From Chelatococcus sambhunathii (GTDB lineage Bacteria; Pseudomonadota; Alphaproteobacteria; Rhizobiales; Methylopilaceae), in contig JADBEO010000028.1 in assembly GCA_031316315.1 (NCBI GenBank), positions 1 through 51,393 of the forward strand: a DNA stretch of 51,393 nt, written 5' to 3'. The position numbers and the translations under genes are program-made. Each line of letters starts with the position of its first letter. Position 1 is the stretch's first letter. Below the pieces are notes generated by a model, which had not been told where the DNA came from, made no database searches, and saw only the letters and a program-made list of their open reading frames with translations. This document shows positions 18,093-26,732 of the stretch, in pieces.

Positions 18093-18500
18093 CTACAGCA
18101 GCTCCTGTTTCGCCCAGGTGTTCGTCAGTCGGGTCCTGAGTGTTCTCCTGAGAGCCGCAGGGCTTACCCCAACCTCGGCGGAGAAGACCCGGGTCAGGTG
18201 GCTCTGGTCCGCGAAGCCGCACTGAGCCGCAATGTCGGCGATGGTCGCGTCCGAGTTCAGTAGCGCGGCTTGGGCCGCCTCGATGCGAAGCAGGCGCGAC
18301 CATCGACACGGGGTTTCGCCTACCGACATCCGGAAGGCGCGGATGAAGTGGCCACGTGAGAGACCGCACAGCGTCGCGACCTCCGCGACGGTCCGTTTCG
18401 CCTCTCCGTTGGCTGCCAGTTCCTGGAACGCGATACGAAGTTGCTCTGGGGTGAGTCCGCCACGACGCCGGAAGTCGCACGAGGTCGGCCGCCGCGTCAT
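18093..18500 (-). CDS. Short AraC-family transcriptional regulator
   Basis: 135 residues made almost entirely of the AraC double helix-turn-helix: first HTH TVAEVATLCGLSRGHFIRAF (about residues 37-56), second HTH with ATIADIAAQCGFADQSHLTR (about 85-104) and the VGVSPAALRR ending. There is no effector domain, so it is a stand-alone DNA-binding version. It starts with ATG 18500, overlapping the stop of the upstream hydrolase gene (ATGA), so the two are co-translated. The 206 bp downstream, to the next gene start, hold only the tRNA-like fragment. Confidence 0.85.
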   Translation of the reverse strand: MTRRPTSCDFRRRGGLTPEQLRIAFQELAANGEAKRTVAEVATLCGLSRGHFIRAFRMSVGETPCRWSRLLRIEAAQAALLNSDATIADIAAQCGFADQSHLTRVFSAEVGVSPAALRRTLRTRLTNTWAKQELL

Positions 18501-19141
18501 GACGCGACGGCCTCGGGCGTGAGCGCCGCCTGACGCTCGTACCAGTCAGCCGCCATCTCGACGTCGACGCGGGTGAGCCCATGACCGGTCGGCAGCACCC
18601 GGTGCTCGACCGGCCCGCCGGCGGCCTCCAGCATCGCCGCGAGCCTTGCGGCGTTCGCAGCCGGGACGATCGGGTCGCGATCTCCCGATACCAGCAGGGC
18701 TGGCGTCGCGACGCTTTTCTCCACCGCCCCGTTGAGCGGGACCATGCCGCGCAGCAGGATCGCGCCGGAGAGCACGCCCGGATGCAGCAGGCGGACGGCG
18801 GCCGCGATGTTGGCCCCGTTGGAGAAGCCGAGCGCGACCGGCGCGCCGATCCCGTAGGCGGCCCGCGCTTCCCCGACGAAGCGGGCGAGGTCGTCCGCCC
18901 TGCGGCGGAGGTCGTCCTCGTCGAACACGCCTTCGGCGAGCCGCCGAAAGAAGCGCGGCATGCCGTTTTCGAGCACTTGTCCGCGCGGCGACAGCAAGGC
19001 GGCTCCCGGCGCCACGGCCGAGCCGAGGCCGATCAGGTCGGTCTCGTCGCCGCCGGTGCCGTGCAGAAGCAGCACGGGCGGAAGGCCGGCGACGGTCGCC
19101 GGGCGGAACACATGGACGAACGAAAGCTCACGCGCGGTCAT
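18497..19141 (-). CDS. Phospholipase/carboxylesterase-type alpha/beta hydrolase (MhqD-like)
   Basis: 214 residues with a full serine hydrolase triad: Ser107 in GFSNGA, Asp156 in SGDRDPIVP and His187 in PTGHGL; the oxyanion region is LLHGTGGDE. Size and motifs match the carboxylesterase/phospholipase family that includes Bacillus MhqD, encoded with MhqO in quinone-responsive operons. Here an MhqO-like dioxygenase gene lies 66 bp upstream on the same strand, and an AraC gene overlaps the 3' end. It is cytoplasmic, with no signal. The substrate is unknown; a role with aromatic or quinone compounds is inferred from neighbours. Confidence 0.82.
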   Translation of the reverse strand: MTARELSFVHVFRPATVAGLPPVLLLHGTGGDETDLIGLGSAVAPGAALLSPRGQVLENGMPRFFRRLAEGVFDEDDLRRRADDLARFVGEARAAYGIGAPVALGFSNGANIAAAVRLLHPGVLSGAILLRGMVPLNGAVEKSVATPALLVSGDRDPIVPAANAARLAAMLEAAGGPVEHRVLPTGHGLTRVDVEMAADWYERQAALTPEAVAS

Positions 19142-19207
19142 CGCGACGCTCCATCGTGTCTTGAGGGGGAAAGACCGCCGCGCGCCGGATCGACGCGAGG
19201 CCCTGGT

Positions 19208-20140
19208 TCAGGCGAGCTCGGGCAGCCGTTCCTCGATCCGCGGCCGGAGCGCCTCGAGGAACGGAGGCAGCTTCAGCTCCTCGCCGAGGCGGTCGGCCGG
19301 CTCGTCGAAGTCGAAGCCGGGCTCGTCGGTGGCGATCTCGAACAGCACACCGCCGGGCTCGCGGAAGTAGACGGATCGGAAGTAGTTGCGGTCCTTCTGC
19401 TCCGTGACGCCGAGCCCGTGTTCGCTCACGAGCTTGCGCGCCATCGCGGCCTGCGCCGCATCATCGGCCGCGCGGAACGCGATGTGGTGCACGCTGCCAC
19501 CGCCGGGCCGCCCCCTCAGGAAGCCCCCCACCTCGCGGAGGTCGACGAAGCGGCCGTAGCCTTCGTCTCCCGCGCTGTAGCGCACGAGGTTGTCCTCACG
19601 CGCGACCTCGCGATGTCCGAAGACATTCGCGAGGACCGCCGCCGTCGCCTCCGCTGTGTCGAGCAGGAGAGTGACGCCGTGGAAGCCGCGGATCGCGTGC
19701 TCGGCCGGAACCGAACCGCCGTCCCAGGCTTCCTCCGCCTCGACGCCCTCTACGCCGACAAGCGCGAGCGACAGCCCATCGGGATCCTTGAACGCCAGCA
19801 CCGTCTCGCCGAAGCGCACCACCGGGTTCTCGTGGGGGACCGCGGCTTCGACAAAGCGCTGCGTCCACCAGCCGATCGAGCCGCGGGGTACGCGGAAGGC
19901 GGTCTGGGAGGTCTCGCCGACGCCGACCCGGCCCGGAGCCACATGGTCCCACGGGAAGAAGGTCAGCACCGAGCCCGGCCGGCCCGCGGCGTCGCCGTAA
20001 TAGAGGTGATACGTGCCCGGATCGTCGAAATTCACGGTCTTCTTGACGAGACGCAGGCCCAGAACCCCGGTGTAGAAGCCGAGATTCCGGCGGGCCGGTC
20101 CGCTGATCGCGGTGACATGGTGAAGGGCTGCGCCGGTCAT
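19208..20140 (-). CDS. mhqO: Ring-cleaving dioxygenase, MhqO-like (VOC superfamily)
   Basis: 310 residues with two tandem vicinal-oxygen-chelate modules. LHHVTAISG at residues 6-14 gives the first metal histidine, and the second module has HGVTLLL, VHHIAF and GVLFEIATDEPGF, which supplies the metal-binding glutamate. The opening and the NLGFYTGVLGLRLVKKTVNFDDP stretch (about residues 19-41) are typical of the MhqO/glyoxalase-like dioxygenases induced by quinones and hydroquinones. The start is ATG 20140 with GGAG 11 bases upstream. It is divergent from a LysR gene, with 108 bp between, and probably controlled by it. Confidence 0.85.
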   Translation of the reverse strand: MTGAALHHVTAISGPARRNLGFYTGVLGLRLVKKTVNFDDPGTYHLYYGDAAGRPGSVLTFFPWDHVAPGRVGVGETSQTAFRVPRGSIGWWTQRFVEAAVPHENPVVRFGETVLAFKDPDGLSLALVGVEGVEAEEAWDGGSVPAEHAIRGFHGVTLLLDTAEATAAVLANVFGHREVAREDNLVRYSAGDEGYGRFVDLREVGGFLRGRPGGGSVHHIAFRAADDAAQAAMARKLVSEHGLGVTEQKDRNYFRSVYFREPGGVLFEIATDEPGFDFDEPADRLGEELKLPPFLEALRPRIEERLPELA

Positions 20141-20212
20141 GGCGAGAACTCCGTTCGTTGGTTTGCCGATTTGGCTTGAACGAAAGTACGCGCTGCGCTG
20201 AGATATTAAACG

Positions 20213-20236
20213 GAAACAATCGAAAATCACTGTTTC
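20213..20236. promoter_or_regulatory. Inverted repeat between mhqO-like and LysR genes
   Basis: GAAACA (20213-20218) and TGTTTC (20231-20236) form a perfect inverted repeat separated by 12 bp in the AT-rich divergent promoter region, ending 12 bp before the LysR start. Spacing and position fit an autoregulatory LysR-type site. Binding is inferred. Confidence 0.4.
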
Positions 20237-20248
20237 GGAAATTGAACT

Positions 20249-21187
20249 ATGGCGACGCTTCCAGACTTCGAAGCCTGGGCGATCTTCGCCCGCGTGGCGG
20301 CCCGCGGCTCCCTTAGCCGGGCGGCGGACGACCTCAACCTGTCCAAGGCCACGGTCTCGAAGGCTGTCGCCAGGCTCGAGGCGCGCATCGGGGCGCCGCT
20401 GTTCCATCGCACCACGCGGCGGCTTTCGCTGACCGAGGCCGGCCGCGCCGCTGTCCCGAACGCCGAGCGCATTCTTGGCGCGGGCGAGGAGGCCGAGGCT
20501 GAGGCGCTCGCCCAGTCCGCCTCGCCCAGGGGCGTCGTGCGGCTCGCGACCCCGATGTCGTTCGGCCTCGCGCATGTCGCGCCGATGCTGCCGGACTTTT
20601 TCGCCGCCTATCCGGACGTGTCCGTCGACATGGAGCTCAGCGACCACACGGTCGACCTGATCGAGGGTGGCTTCGACTTGGCGCTCCGGATCGCGACCCT
20701 GTCGGACTCGCGCCTGAAGGTCCGCAGACTCTGTCGGGTTAAGCGGCTGCTGGTCGGAACGCCGGACTATTTCGCGCGAGCCGGGCGCCCTTCGCATCCG
20801 CGCGATCTCGCGGACCACGCCTGCCTCGGTTACGCCTACCTGGCCTCGCGCGACCGCTGGCGATTCCTGCGTGAGGACGGCGAGGAGGCCATCGCCACGC
20901 CGTCGGGACCATTGCGCGCCAACAACGCCGACGCGCTGACGCCGAGCCTGATGGCGGGGCTCGGGCTTGCGGTGCAGCCGGAATTCATCGTCTGGCAGGA
21001 CATCGCGGCCGGCCGGCTCGAGGCGGTCATGCGCGACTGGAGCCCGCCGCCGATCGCGCTCAATGTCGTTACGCCGCCCGGATCGCTGCGCCCGCCGCGG
21101 GTGACCGCGCTGATCGAGTTCCTCGTGCGGCGGCTCGCGAAGGCGCCTTGGGCGACGCCGGAGCCAAGCGAGGCGGCCGCGGAATAG
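20249..21187 (+). CDS. LysR-family transcriptional regulator
   Basis: 312 residues. The N-terminal winged HTH has RGSLSRAADDLNLSKATVSK (about residues 18-37) and LEARIGAPLFHRTTRRLSLT, followed by the two-lobed periplasmic-binding-like effector domain (about 92-295). It is divergently transcribed from the mhqO-like dioxygenase and converges on the GlcG-family gene, with 19 bp between stops. It likely controls the dioxygenase and possibly the large minus-strand operon at 21.2-27.7 kb. The ligand is unknown. Confidence 0.9.
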   Translation: MATLPDFEAWAIFARVAARGSLSRAADDLNLSKATVSKAVARLEARIGAPLFHRTTRRLSLTEAGRAAVPNAERILGAGEEAEAEALAQSASPRGVVRLATPMSFGLAHVAPMLPDFFAAYPDVSVDMELSDHTVDLIEGGFDLALRIATLSDSRLKVRRLCRVKRLLVGTPDYFARAGRPSHPRDLADHACLGYAYLASRDRWRFLREDGEEAIATPSGPLRANNADALTPSLMAGLGLAVQPEFIVWQDIAAGRLEAVMRDWSPPPIALNVVTPPGSLRPPRVTALIEFLVRRLAKAPWATPEPSEAAAE

Positions 21188-21206
21188 CCGCCTCGCCCGA
21201 AACTCG

Positions 21207-21641
21207 TCAGGTGCGCCAGGGATGGGCGGGCAGCTCCCACGTGCCGAGCGCCTGGGCGCCGGCGGTCGCCACCGTGTGGTCGTTCTCGACCGAGGAGCCG
21301 CTGACCCCGATCGCACCGATCATCACGCCGTCCTTGTCGACGATTGGCAGGCCGCCCGGAAAGGTGATCAGCCCCTGGTTGGAATGCTCGATGCCATAGA
21401 GCGGCTTGCCGGGCTGCGAGAGCTTGCCGATCTCGCCCGTCGGCATGCCGAAGAACACGGCGGTCTTGGCCTTCTTGATCGCGATGTCGATCGAGCCGAC
21501 CCAGGCGTCGTCCATGCGGTGGAACGCCTTCAAGTCCGCGCCGGAGTCGACGATCGCGATACACATGAAGGTGTCGATCTCGCGGGCTTTGGCGATGGCT
21601 TGCTCGATCGCCTTCGCCGCGTTTTCGATCGTGATATGCAT
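21207..21641 (-). CDS. GlcG/HbpS (DUF336) family protein
   Basis: 144 residues with family features: an N-terminal helix, then [43 protein letters not shown] and [21 protein letters not shown]. Family members include haem-binding HbpS and GlcG of glycolate operons, but most have no known activity. The start is ATG 21641 with AAGGA upstream. It is the last gene of the six-gene operon, 15 bp after the porin stop. There is no signal peptide, so it is cytoplasmic. Confidence 0.85.
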   Translation of the reverse strand: MHITIENAAKAIEQAIAKAREIDTFMCIAIVDSGADLKAFHRMDDAWVGSIDIAIKKAKTAVFFGMPTGEIGKLSQPGKPLYGIEHSNQGLITFPGGLPIVDKDGVMIGAIGVSGSSVENDHTVATAGAQALGTWELPAHPWRT

Positions 21642-21656
21642 TGGTTTTCCTTGGGT

Positions 21657-23042
21657 TCAGTAACGAAACTGGATTTCCCCGCCCGCGAAGTGGACGGTCT
21701 TGCCCGACCCGGTCTCCCTTAGGAAGCGGCCGGGATCGAAGAGAGCGTAGGACGTCTCGAGGGTGACGTTTTGCGTCGCCTCCCACCCCAGAACGACCTC
21801 GCCCTGCGTCCCCACATAGCGCGCGTGGCTTCCCGCGGAGGGGCGGATGAGATTTCCCGGATTGCCGTAGACGCCGTCCTCGAGCGACTGCCGCCAGTAG
21901 AAGACGGCGGCCCCCGACAGCGACCAACCAGAGCCGAGCGACACCCCGATGACCGGGTGCAGGTTGACGAGGTTGGCCGGGCCGACCAGCCCGATCTCGC
22001 CGAAATATTTGCCCTTAGGGAACAGCGCGTTGAACGTGCCGAGCCGGCCGCCCGGCCCGCCGTCGCCGCTGATGATGTTGGCCTTGAGCTCCACGAAGGG
22101 GCGCAGCGGGACATTGGAAAACGTGTAACGCGTCTCGGTCGCGACGGACCAGGCGAGGATCTTTTCACGCCCGAACGAGCCGAGTTGGAGCATCGCCTCG
22201 TGGTTCCAGCTCCAGCCGTCGAGCCAGCCGAAGAAGCGTGTTCCGAACGTGTGGCGGCGCTCGTCCGCGACACCGCTGTCGAAGCTTGCGTCCTGGCGTT
22301 CGTAGCCGATCCAGTAGAGGTCGAGACCCGACTTCGGGTTGATTTCCGGCAGCGCGCGGGTGGCGTAGAGGCCGAACACCTTGCGGCTGCGGTCCGAGCG
22401 ATCGTTGAAGTCGCCCAGCTCGTTGGCGACCGGCCGATATGCGAAGGCGTCCGCGGTCCAGTCGCCGAGCTCGAGCCGCGTCCGCACGCCGTCGACGGAG
22501 AGCGGCACGTTCGGCCCGAAGCGCAGTCCGATCAGGCGCTCCGAGCCATAGGCGACCATCTGCCGTCCGCCCCGGACCGACAGCTCGCCGGCGCCGGCCG
22601 GCGCGCTGACCTCTGTGAACCCTTGAAGAAGCTCGGCGCCGGTCTCGTCGACCGGCCCCTCGGTCAGCGCGCTGCGGTCCGCGAAGGCGCCGAGCATCTG
22701 GCCGAAGACGCGGAGGTTCGACCCGAGATGCAGGTCGGCGTAAGGCATGACGCGCGCCCAGCCGTAGGTCTCGTCGGGCTTCGGGCTGTCGAAGTTGTCG
22801 GCGTAGCGCTCGAACCGCAGGCGCAGGTCGGTCCCGAGCGTCAGGTAGCTTTCGCCAGTCGCATCCAGTGGGATGAACTTGAACCGCTCCCACGCCGCGC
22901 CCGTGCGGTTCGCGGGATCGCGGAGCGCGCTCCAGTCCTCGTCCGCGCGGTTGTTGGCGAAGGACGGAGGCTCCGCAGCCGCCGAGCCCGCGGCCGCCGC
23001 GAGGACCGAGGCCACGGCGGCCGTTTGGATCGCGCGGCGCAC
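21657..23042 (-). CDS. Outer-membrane porin, alginate-export family
   Basis: 461 residues. A GTG start (23042-23040) gives an ideal signal peptide (MRRAIQTAAVASVL then AAAAGSAAA, cleaved before EPP). The mature protein has alternating beta strands typical of an 18-strand barrel, for example YLTLGTDLRLRFERY, LSVRGGRQMVAYGSERLIG, and a terminal strand ending in an aromatic (QFRY). The pattern matches the alginate_exp family, often found as porins for aromatic or polyanionic solutes. It starts 8 bp after the MFS gene stop. It probably provides outer-membrane passage for the compound handled by the operon (inference). Confidence 0.82.
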   Translation of the reverse strand: MRRAIQTAAVASVLAAAAGSAAAEPPSFANNRADEDWSALRDPANRTGAAWERFKFIPLDATGESYLTLGTDLRLRFERYADNFDSPKPDETYGWARVMPYADLHLGSNLRVFGQMLGAFADRSALTEGPVDETGAELLQGFTEVSAPAGAGELSVRGGRQMVAYGSERLIGLRFGPNVPLSVDGVRTRLELGDWTADAFAYRPVANELGDFNDRSDRSRKVFGLYATRALPEINPKSGLDLYWIGYERQDASFDSGVADERRHTFGTRFFGWLDGWSWNHEAMLQLGSFGREKILAWSVATETRYTFSNVPLRPFVELKANIISGDGGPGGRLGTFNALFPKGKYFGEIGLVGPANLVNLHPVIGVSLGSGWSLSGAAVFYWRQSLEDGVYGNPGNLIRPSAGSHARYVGTQGEVVLGWEATQNVTLETSYALFDPGRFLRETGSGKTVHFAGGEIQFRY

Positions 23043-23050
23043 CGTGTCCG

Positions 23051-24652
23051 TCAGCCGCGCGCGACTGGCTTCAGGTCGAGGCCGAGCAGGTGGCGGACGA
23101 CCGGCGCATCGGGCCCGACATGGAAGCGCCGCGTCGCCTGCTGCAGGTCGGCGTCGGCGTGGGAGACGCGTTTGTGCTGGCGCAGATGCTCGGCCCAGCT
23201 CTCGACCATGAACCACTCGACGATCTTTTCGGGATCCTCCGCGTCCTCGGTTACGCCGCACGCATAGGCGCCGTCGCGCCGCCGCTCGTCGCCGAGCCGG
23301 GCGATGGCCTCCAGGAAGTTTTCGCGGTCCTCCCGGCGCACGCGGTACTCGATCTGGATCAGCACCGGGCCGCGGTCATGCTCCACCGGCGCGGCCGTGA
23401 GGGGCTCCGGCCAGTGGTTGGACGGCGTGAGGTCGGACTCGCCCTTCGGCAGCACGCGACGGCGCAGCAGGAGTCCTGCGGCTGCGAGGCACGCCGCCGC
23501 GACCAGCAGCGTCGGCGCGACGCCGAGGTGATGGGCGACCAGACCCCACAGCAGGCTGCCGCCGGTCATCGCGCCGTTGAAGACGGTGAGGTAGACGGCG
23601 AGCCCGCGGCCCCGCACCCAGTTCGGCAGGATCGCCTGCGCGGCGCCGTTCAGCGTCGTCAGCGCCACGATCCAGGCAAGGCCGAGCAGCAGCAGGGCGG
23701 CGAGCGCCACCGGTTTCGGCGGCGCGAATGAAAGGCCCGCCATCACGAGCGCCGCAACGATCGCCGCGAACAGCAGCAGGCCGTCCGGCCCGAGCCGCGC
23801 GCGCAGTTTCGGCATCACCAGCGCGCCGAGGATGGCGCCGAGGCCGACCGCGCCGAGCAACAGGCCGTAGAAGCTCGCGGTCCCGCCGAGCAGTGCGCGG
23901 GCGACCAGCGGCAGCAAGGCCCAGACGGCGCTGGCGCAGGCGAAGAACACGCCGGCGTGGAACAGCACGCGATGAAGTTCGCGGCTCGCCTTGGCGTAAC
24001 GCAGCCCCGCCCGGAAGGCGCCCGAGAAGCGCTCGGCGAGGACGTCGTCCGCCGCCTTCGGTCGCGGCCACCAGACCAACGCGGCGATGACGAGCAGGTA
24101 GGTCGCGACATCGACGCCGTAAGTCGCGGCGGCGCCCGCGACGCCGAGCAGGACGCCGCCGGCCGCCGGCCCGATCGAGCGTGCGATGTTGATGCCGAGC
24201 GAGTTCAGCGCGACGGCGTCGCGCAACTCCGCCCGCGGCACGAGTTCGGGGACGATCGACTGCCAGGTCGGGCCCATCAAGGCCGCGCCGACGCCGCCGA
24301 GGAAGGTCAGCGCGACGAGCGAGGAGACAGTGAGCCCGCCGGAAGCCGCGAGGATGGCGAGGGTCAGGCTCGTCAGGCCGAGCAGCACCTGGATGGCGAT
24401 CAGGAGCTTGCGGCGGTCGAGGATGTCGGAGAGCACGCCCGCCGGGATCGCGAGCAGGAAGATGGGCAATGTCGCGGCGGCCTGCACCAGCGCGACGGCG
24501 GCGGGAGAGGCCGCGAGGTCGGTCACGAGCCAGGCGCTCGCGACGTCGCGCATGAAGGAGCCGACATTGCCGACGACCGTCGCGCCCCAGAGCACGGCGA
24601 AGAGCGGGCGGCGCAGCGGCGCGAAGGCGTTCTGGGCGGTGGGCGTGGTCAT
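23051..24652 (-). CDS. MFS transporter fused to an ABM-like domain
   Basis: 533 residues. Residues 1-400 form a 12-helix MFS permease of the MFS_3 (enterobactin-exporter-like) type, with PIFLLAIPAGVLSDILDRRK between helices 2 and 3. Residues from about 420 form a soluble domain, PVLIQIEYRVRREDRENFLE to ESWAEHLRQHKRVS, that matches antibiotic-biosynthesis-monooxygenase (ABM) ferredoxin-like folds. The fusion recurs in related bacteria. The C-terminal domain may modify or sense the transported compound, and export is more likely than import. It lies 94 bp after the amidohydrolase gene. Confidence 0.85.
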   Translation of the reverse strand: MTTPTAQNAFAPLRRPLFAVLWGATVVGNVGSFMRDVASAWLVTDLAASPAAVALVQAAATLPIFLLAIPAGVLSDILDRRKLLIAIQVLLGLTSLTLAILAASGGLTVSSLVALTFLGGVGAALMGPTWQSIVPELVPRAELRDAVALNSLGINIARSIGPAAGGVLLGVAGAAATYGVDVATYLLVIAALVWWPRPKAADDVLAERFSGAFRAGLRYAKASRELHRVLFHAGVFFACASAVWALLPLVARALLGGTASFYGLLLGAVGLGAILGALVMPKLRARLGPDGLLLFAAIVAALVMAGLSFAPPKPVALAALLLLGLAWIVALTTLNGAAQAILPNWVRGRGLAVYLTVFNGAMTGGSLLWGLVAHHLGVAPTLLVAAACLAAAGLLLRRRVLPKGESDLTPSNHWPEPLTAAPVEHDRGPVLIQIEYRVRREDRENFLEAIARLGDERRRDGAYACGVTEDAEDPEKIVEWFMVESWAEHLRQHKRVSHADADLQQATRRFHVGPDAPVVRHLLGLDLKPVARG

Positions 24653-24690
24653 TCGGATCGTCTCCTTGCGTCCACGCTCACTGCCATGAC

Positions 24691-24724
24691 CCGGCTCAGC
24701 ATCGAAGATGGTCCTCCGAGCCGG
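24691..24724. repeat. 7-bp inverted repeat between amidohydrolase and MFS genes
   Basis: CCGGCTC (24691-24697) and GAGCCGG (24718-24724) are perfect inverted copies 20 bp apart, in the only sizeable gap (94 bp) of the operon. It could be a weak stem-loop that tunes downstream expression, or a regulator site. Confidence 0.3.
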
Positions 24725-24746
24725 ACGGCGACGGCGGAGATAAGGC

Positions 24747-26732
24747 TTAGACCGCCCAGCAGGCGCAGCCGAGAGCGCCCCAGAAGGCCTTCAGGTCTGC
24801 GACGGGCAATTTCCCGGACGCGGCGCGGGCGTGCTCGTGGCCGTGTACGCCACAGGCGTTCGCGCAGCCGCAGGCCACGGCCTGAAGCCTGAGCGCATTG
24901 TCCTTTTTCGCCTCGGCCTTCCAGGCCCCGTATCCGCCATAGGCGCGCACAGGCGACCAGTCGGGCATGGCGGGCGGAACCTCGGTTTCGTCGAGCTTTT
25001 CGAAGTCGGCCTTGGCGAACACAACCTTGCCGCCAACGACCGTCAGGTCCGACGTGATGGCCGAGATTTCGTCCGGGGGGCAGGAGAAGAAGTCGCGGTT
25101 CGGCACGATGAAGTCGGCGAGCATGCCGGGCGCGATGCGGCCCTTCTTGCCTTCCTCATTGGAAAACCAGGTGACGTTCTCGGTCCACATCCTGAGCGCC
25201 GTCTCGCGATCGAGCCGCGAGCGCGAGGGATAGAGCTGCAGGCCGCCGACCGTGCGGCCGGTGACGAGCCAGGACAGCGAGATCCACGGATTGTAGGAAG
25301 CGACGCGGGTGGCGTCGGTGCCGGCCGAAACCTTCACGCCCTTGTCGAGCATGCGTGCGAAGGGCGGCGTCTCCTCGGCGGCGTCCGAGCCATAGCGCTC
25401 GACGAAGTACTCGCCCTGATAAGCCATCCGGTGCTGCACGGCGACGCCGCCGCCGAGCGCCGCGACCCGGTCGATCGAGCGCTCCGAGATGGTCTCGGCG
25501 TGGTCGAAGAACCAGTTCAGCCCCTTAAGCGGGATTTCCTGGTCGACCCTCTCGAATACGTCGAGCGCGCGCGAGATCGTCTCGTCATAGGTCGCGTGCA
25601 TGCGCCACGGCCAACGGTTTTCGGCCAGCACCCGCACCACGCCTTCGAGATCGTCCTCCATCTCGGCCGGCATGTCGGGCCGCGGCTCGCGGAAGTCCTC
25701 GAAGTCGGCGGCCGAGAACACCAGCATCTCGCCCGCGCCGTTGTGGCGGAAGTAGTCGTCGCCTTGCTTGTACTTGGACGTTTTCGTCCAGTTGATGAAA
25801 TCCTCGCGCTCCTGCTTCGGCTTCTGGGTGAAGAGGTTGTAGGCCAGCCGGATGGTGAGCTGGCCGTCGTCGGCGAGCTTCTGGATGACCGCGTAGTCGT
25901 CCGGATAGTTCTGGAAGCCGCCTCCGGCGTCGATCGCGCCGGTGAGGCCGAGCCGGTTCAGGTCGCGCATGAAGTGGCGAGTCGAATTGACCTGATACTC
26001 GAAGGGGAGCTTCGGGCCCTTCGACAGGGTCGAGTAGAGGATGCCGGCGTTGGGCTTGGCGAGCAGCAGCCCGGTCGGCTCTCCCTTGGCGTCGCGGCTG
26101 ATTTCGCCGCCGGGAGGGTTCGGCGTGCCCTTCGTATAGCCTGCCGCCCGCAGCGCCGCGCCGTTCAGCAACGCGCGGTCATAGAGGTGGAGGATGAAGA
26201 CGGGGGTCTCCGGCGCGACCTGGTTCAACTCCTCGATCGTCGGGAGACGCTTCTCGGCGAACTGGTTTTCTGTGAATCCGCCAACGACCCGCACCCACTG
26301 CGGCGGCGGGGTGATCTCCACCTGCGCGCGCAGCATGTCCATCGCGTCCTTCAGCGAGGGCACGCCGTCCCAGCGCAGCTCCATGTTGAAGTTCAGCCCG
26401 CCGCGGATGATGTGGAGGTGGTTGTCGACGAGGCCCGGCAGCACGCGGCGGCCGTTCAGGTCGACGACCTTCGTCTCCGGCCCGCGATGGACCATGACCT
26501 CGCTCTCGCGGCCGACCGCGATAAAGCGTCCGTCCTTGATCGCGAAGGCTTCCGCCGCAGGCGCTGATCGGTCGAGCGTCGTGACGCGGCCTTTGGTGAA
26601 GATCAGGTCGGCGGACGTCGCGTCTGTCATTCCGGTTCCTTCCGCGGGCGCGGCCCGTGATCGCGAGGTGAGGCCTGCGGCGAGCGCGGCCGCGGCCGCG
26701 CCGATGGTCGTGTCGCGGCGCGTCGGGCTCAT
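24747..26732 (-). CDS. Tat-exported amidohydrolase (YtcJ-like) with Cys/His-rich tail
   Basis: 661 residues. The N-terminus MSPTRRDTTIGAAAAAL resembles a twin-arginine signal. The TIM-barrel amidohydrolase family 3 domain includes DLIFTKGRVTTLD, the metal motif GLVDNHLHIIRGG near residue 100, WRMHATYDETI near 370, FDHAETI, and GTDATRVASYNPW near 485. The last 50 residues carry a distinct tail: ACGCANACGVHGHEHA, a spacer, and FWGALGCACWAV, giving five cysteines and three histidines. Start ATG 26732 overlaps the XapX stop (ATGA). It probably hydrolyses an amide, ester or imine outside the cytoplasm; the substrate is unknown. Confidence 0.88.
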   Translation of the reverse strand: MSPTRRDTTIGAAAAALAAGLTSRSRAAPAEGTGMTDATSADLIFTKGRVTTLDRSAPAAEAFAIKDGRFIAVGRESEVMVHRGPETKVVDLNGRRVLPGLVDNHLHIIRGGLNFNMELRWDGVPSLKDAMDMLRAQVEITPPPQWVRVVGGFTENQFAEKRLPTIEELNQVAPETPVFILHLYDRALLNGAALRAAGYTKGTPNPPGGEISRDAKGEPTGLLLAKPNAGILYSTLSKGPKLPFEYQVNSTRHFMRDLNRLGLTGAIDAGGGFQNYPDDYAVIQKLADDGQLTIRLAYNLFTQKPKQEREDFINWTKTSKYKQGDDYFRHNGAGEMLVFSAADFEDFREPRPDMPAEMEDDLEGVVRVLAENRWPWRMHATYDETISRALDVFERVDQEIPLKGLNWFFDHAETISERSIDRVAALGGGVAVQHRMAYQGEYFVERYGSDAAEETPPFARMLDKGVKVSAGTDATRVASYNPWISLSWLVTGRTVGGLQLYPSRSRLDRETALRMWTENVTWFSNEEGKKGRIAPGMLADFIVPNRDFFSCPPDEISAITSDLTVVGGKVVFAKADFEKLDETEVPPAMPDWSPVRAYGGYGAWKAEAKKDNALRLQAVACGCANACGVHGHEHARAASGKLPVADLKAFWGALGCACWAV

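Noticed and set aside
18045-18125. Complete tRNA gene
   Set aside because: Only the T-arm and 3' end fit; no pairing 5' acceptor strand, D-arm or anticodon arm was found.
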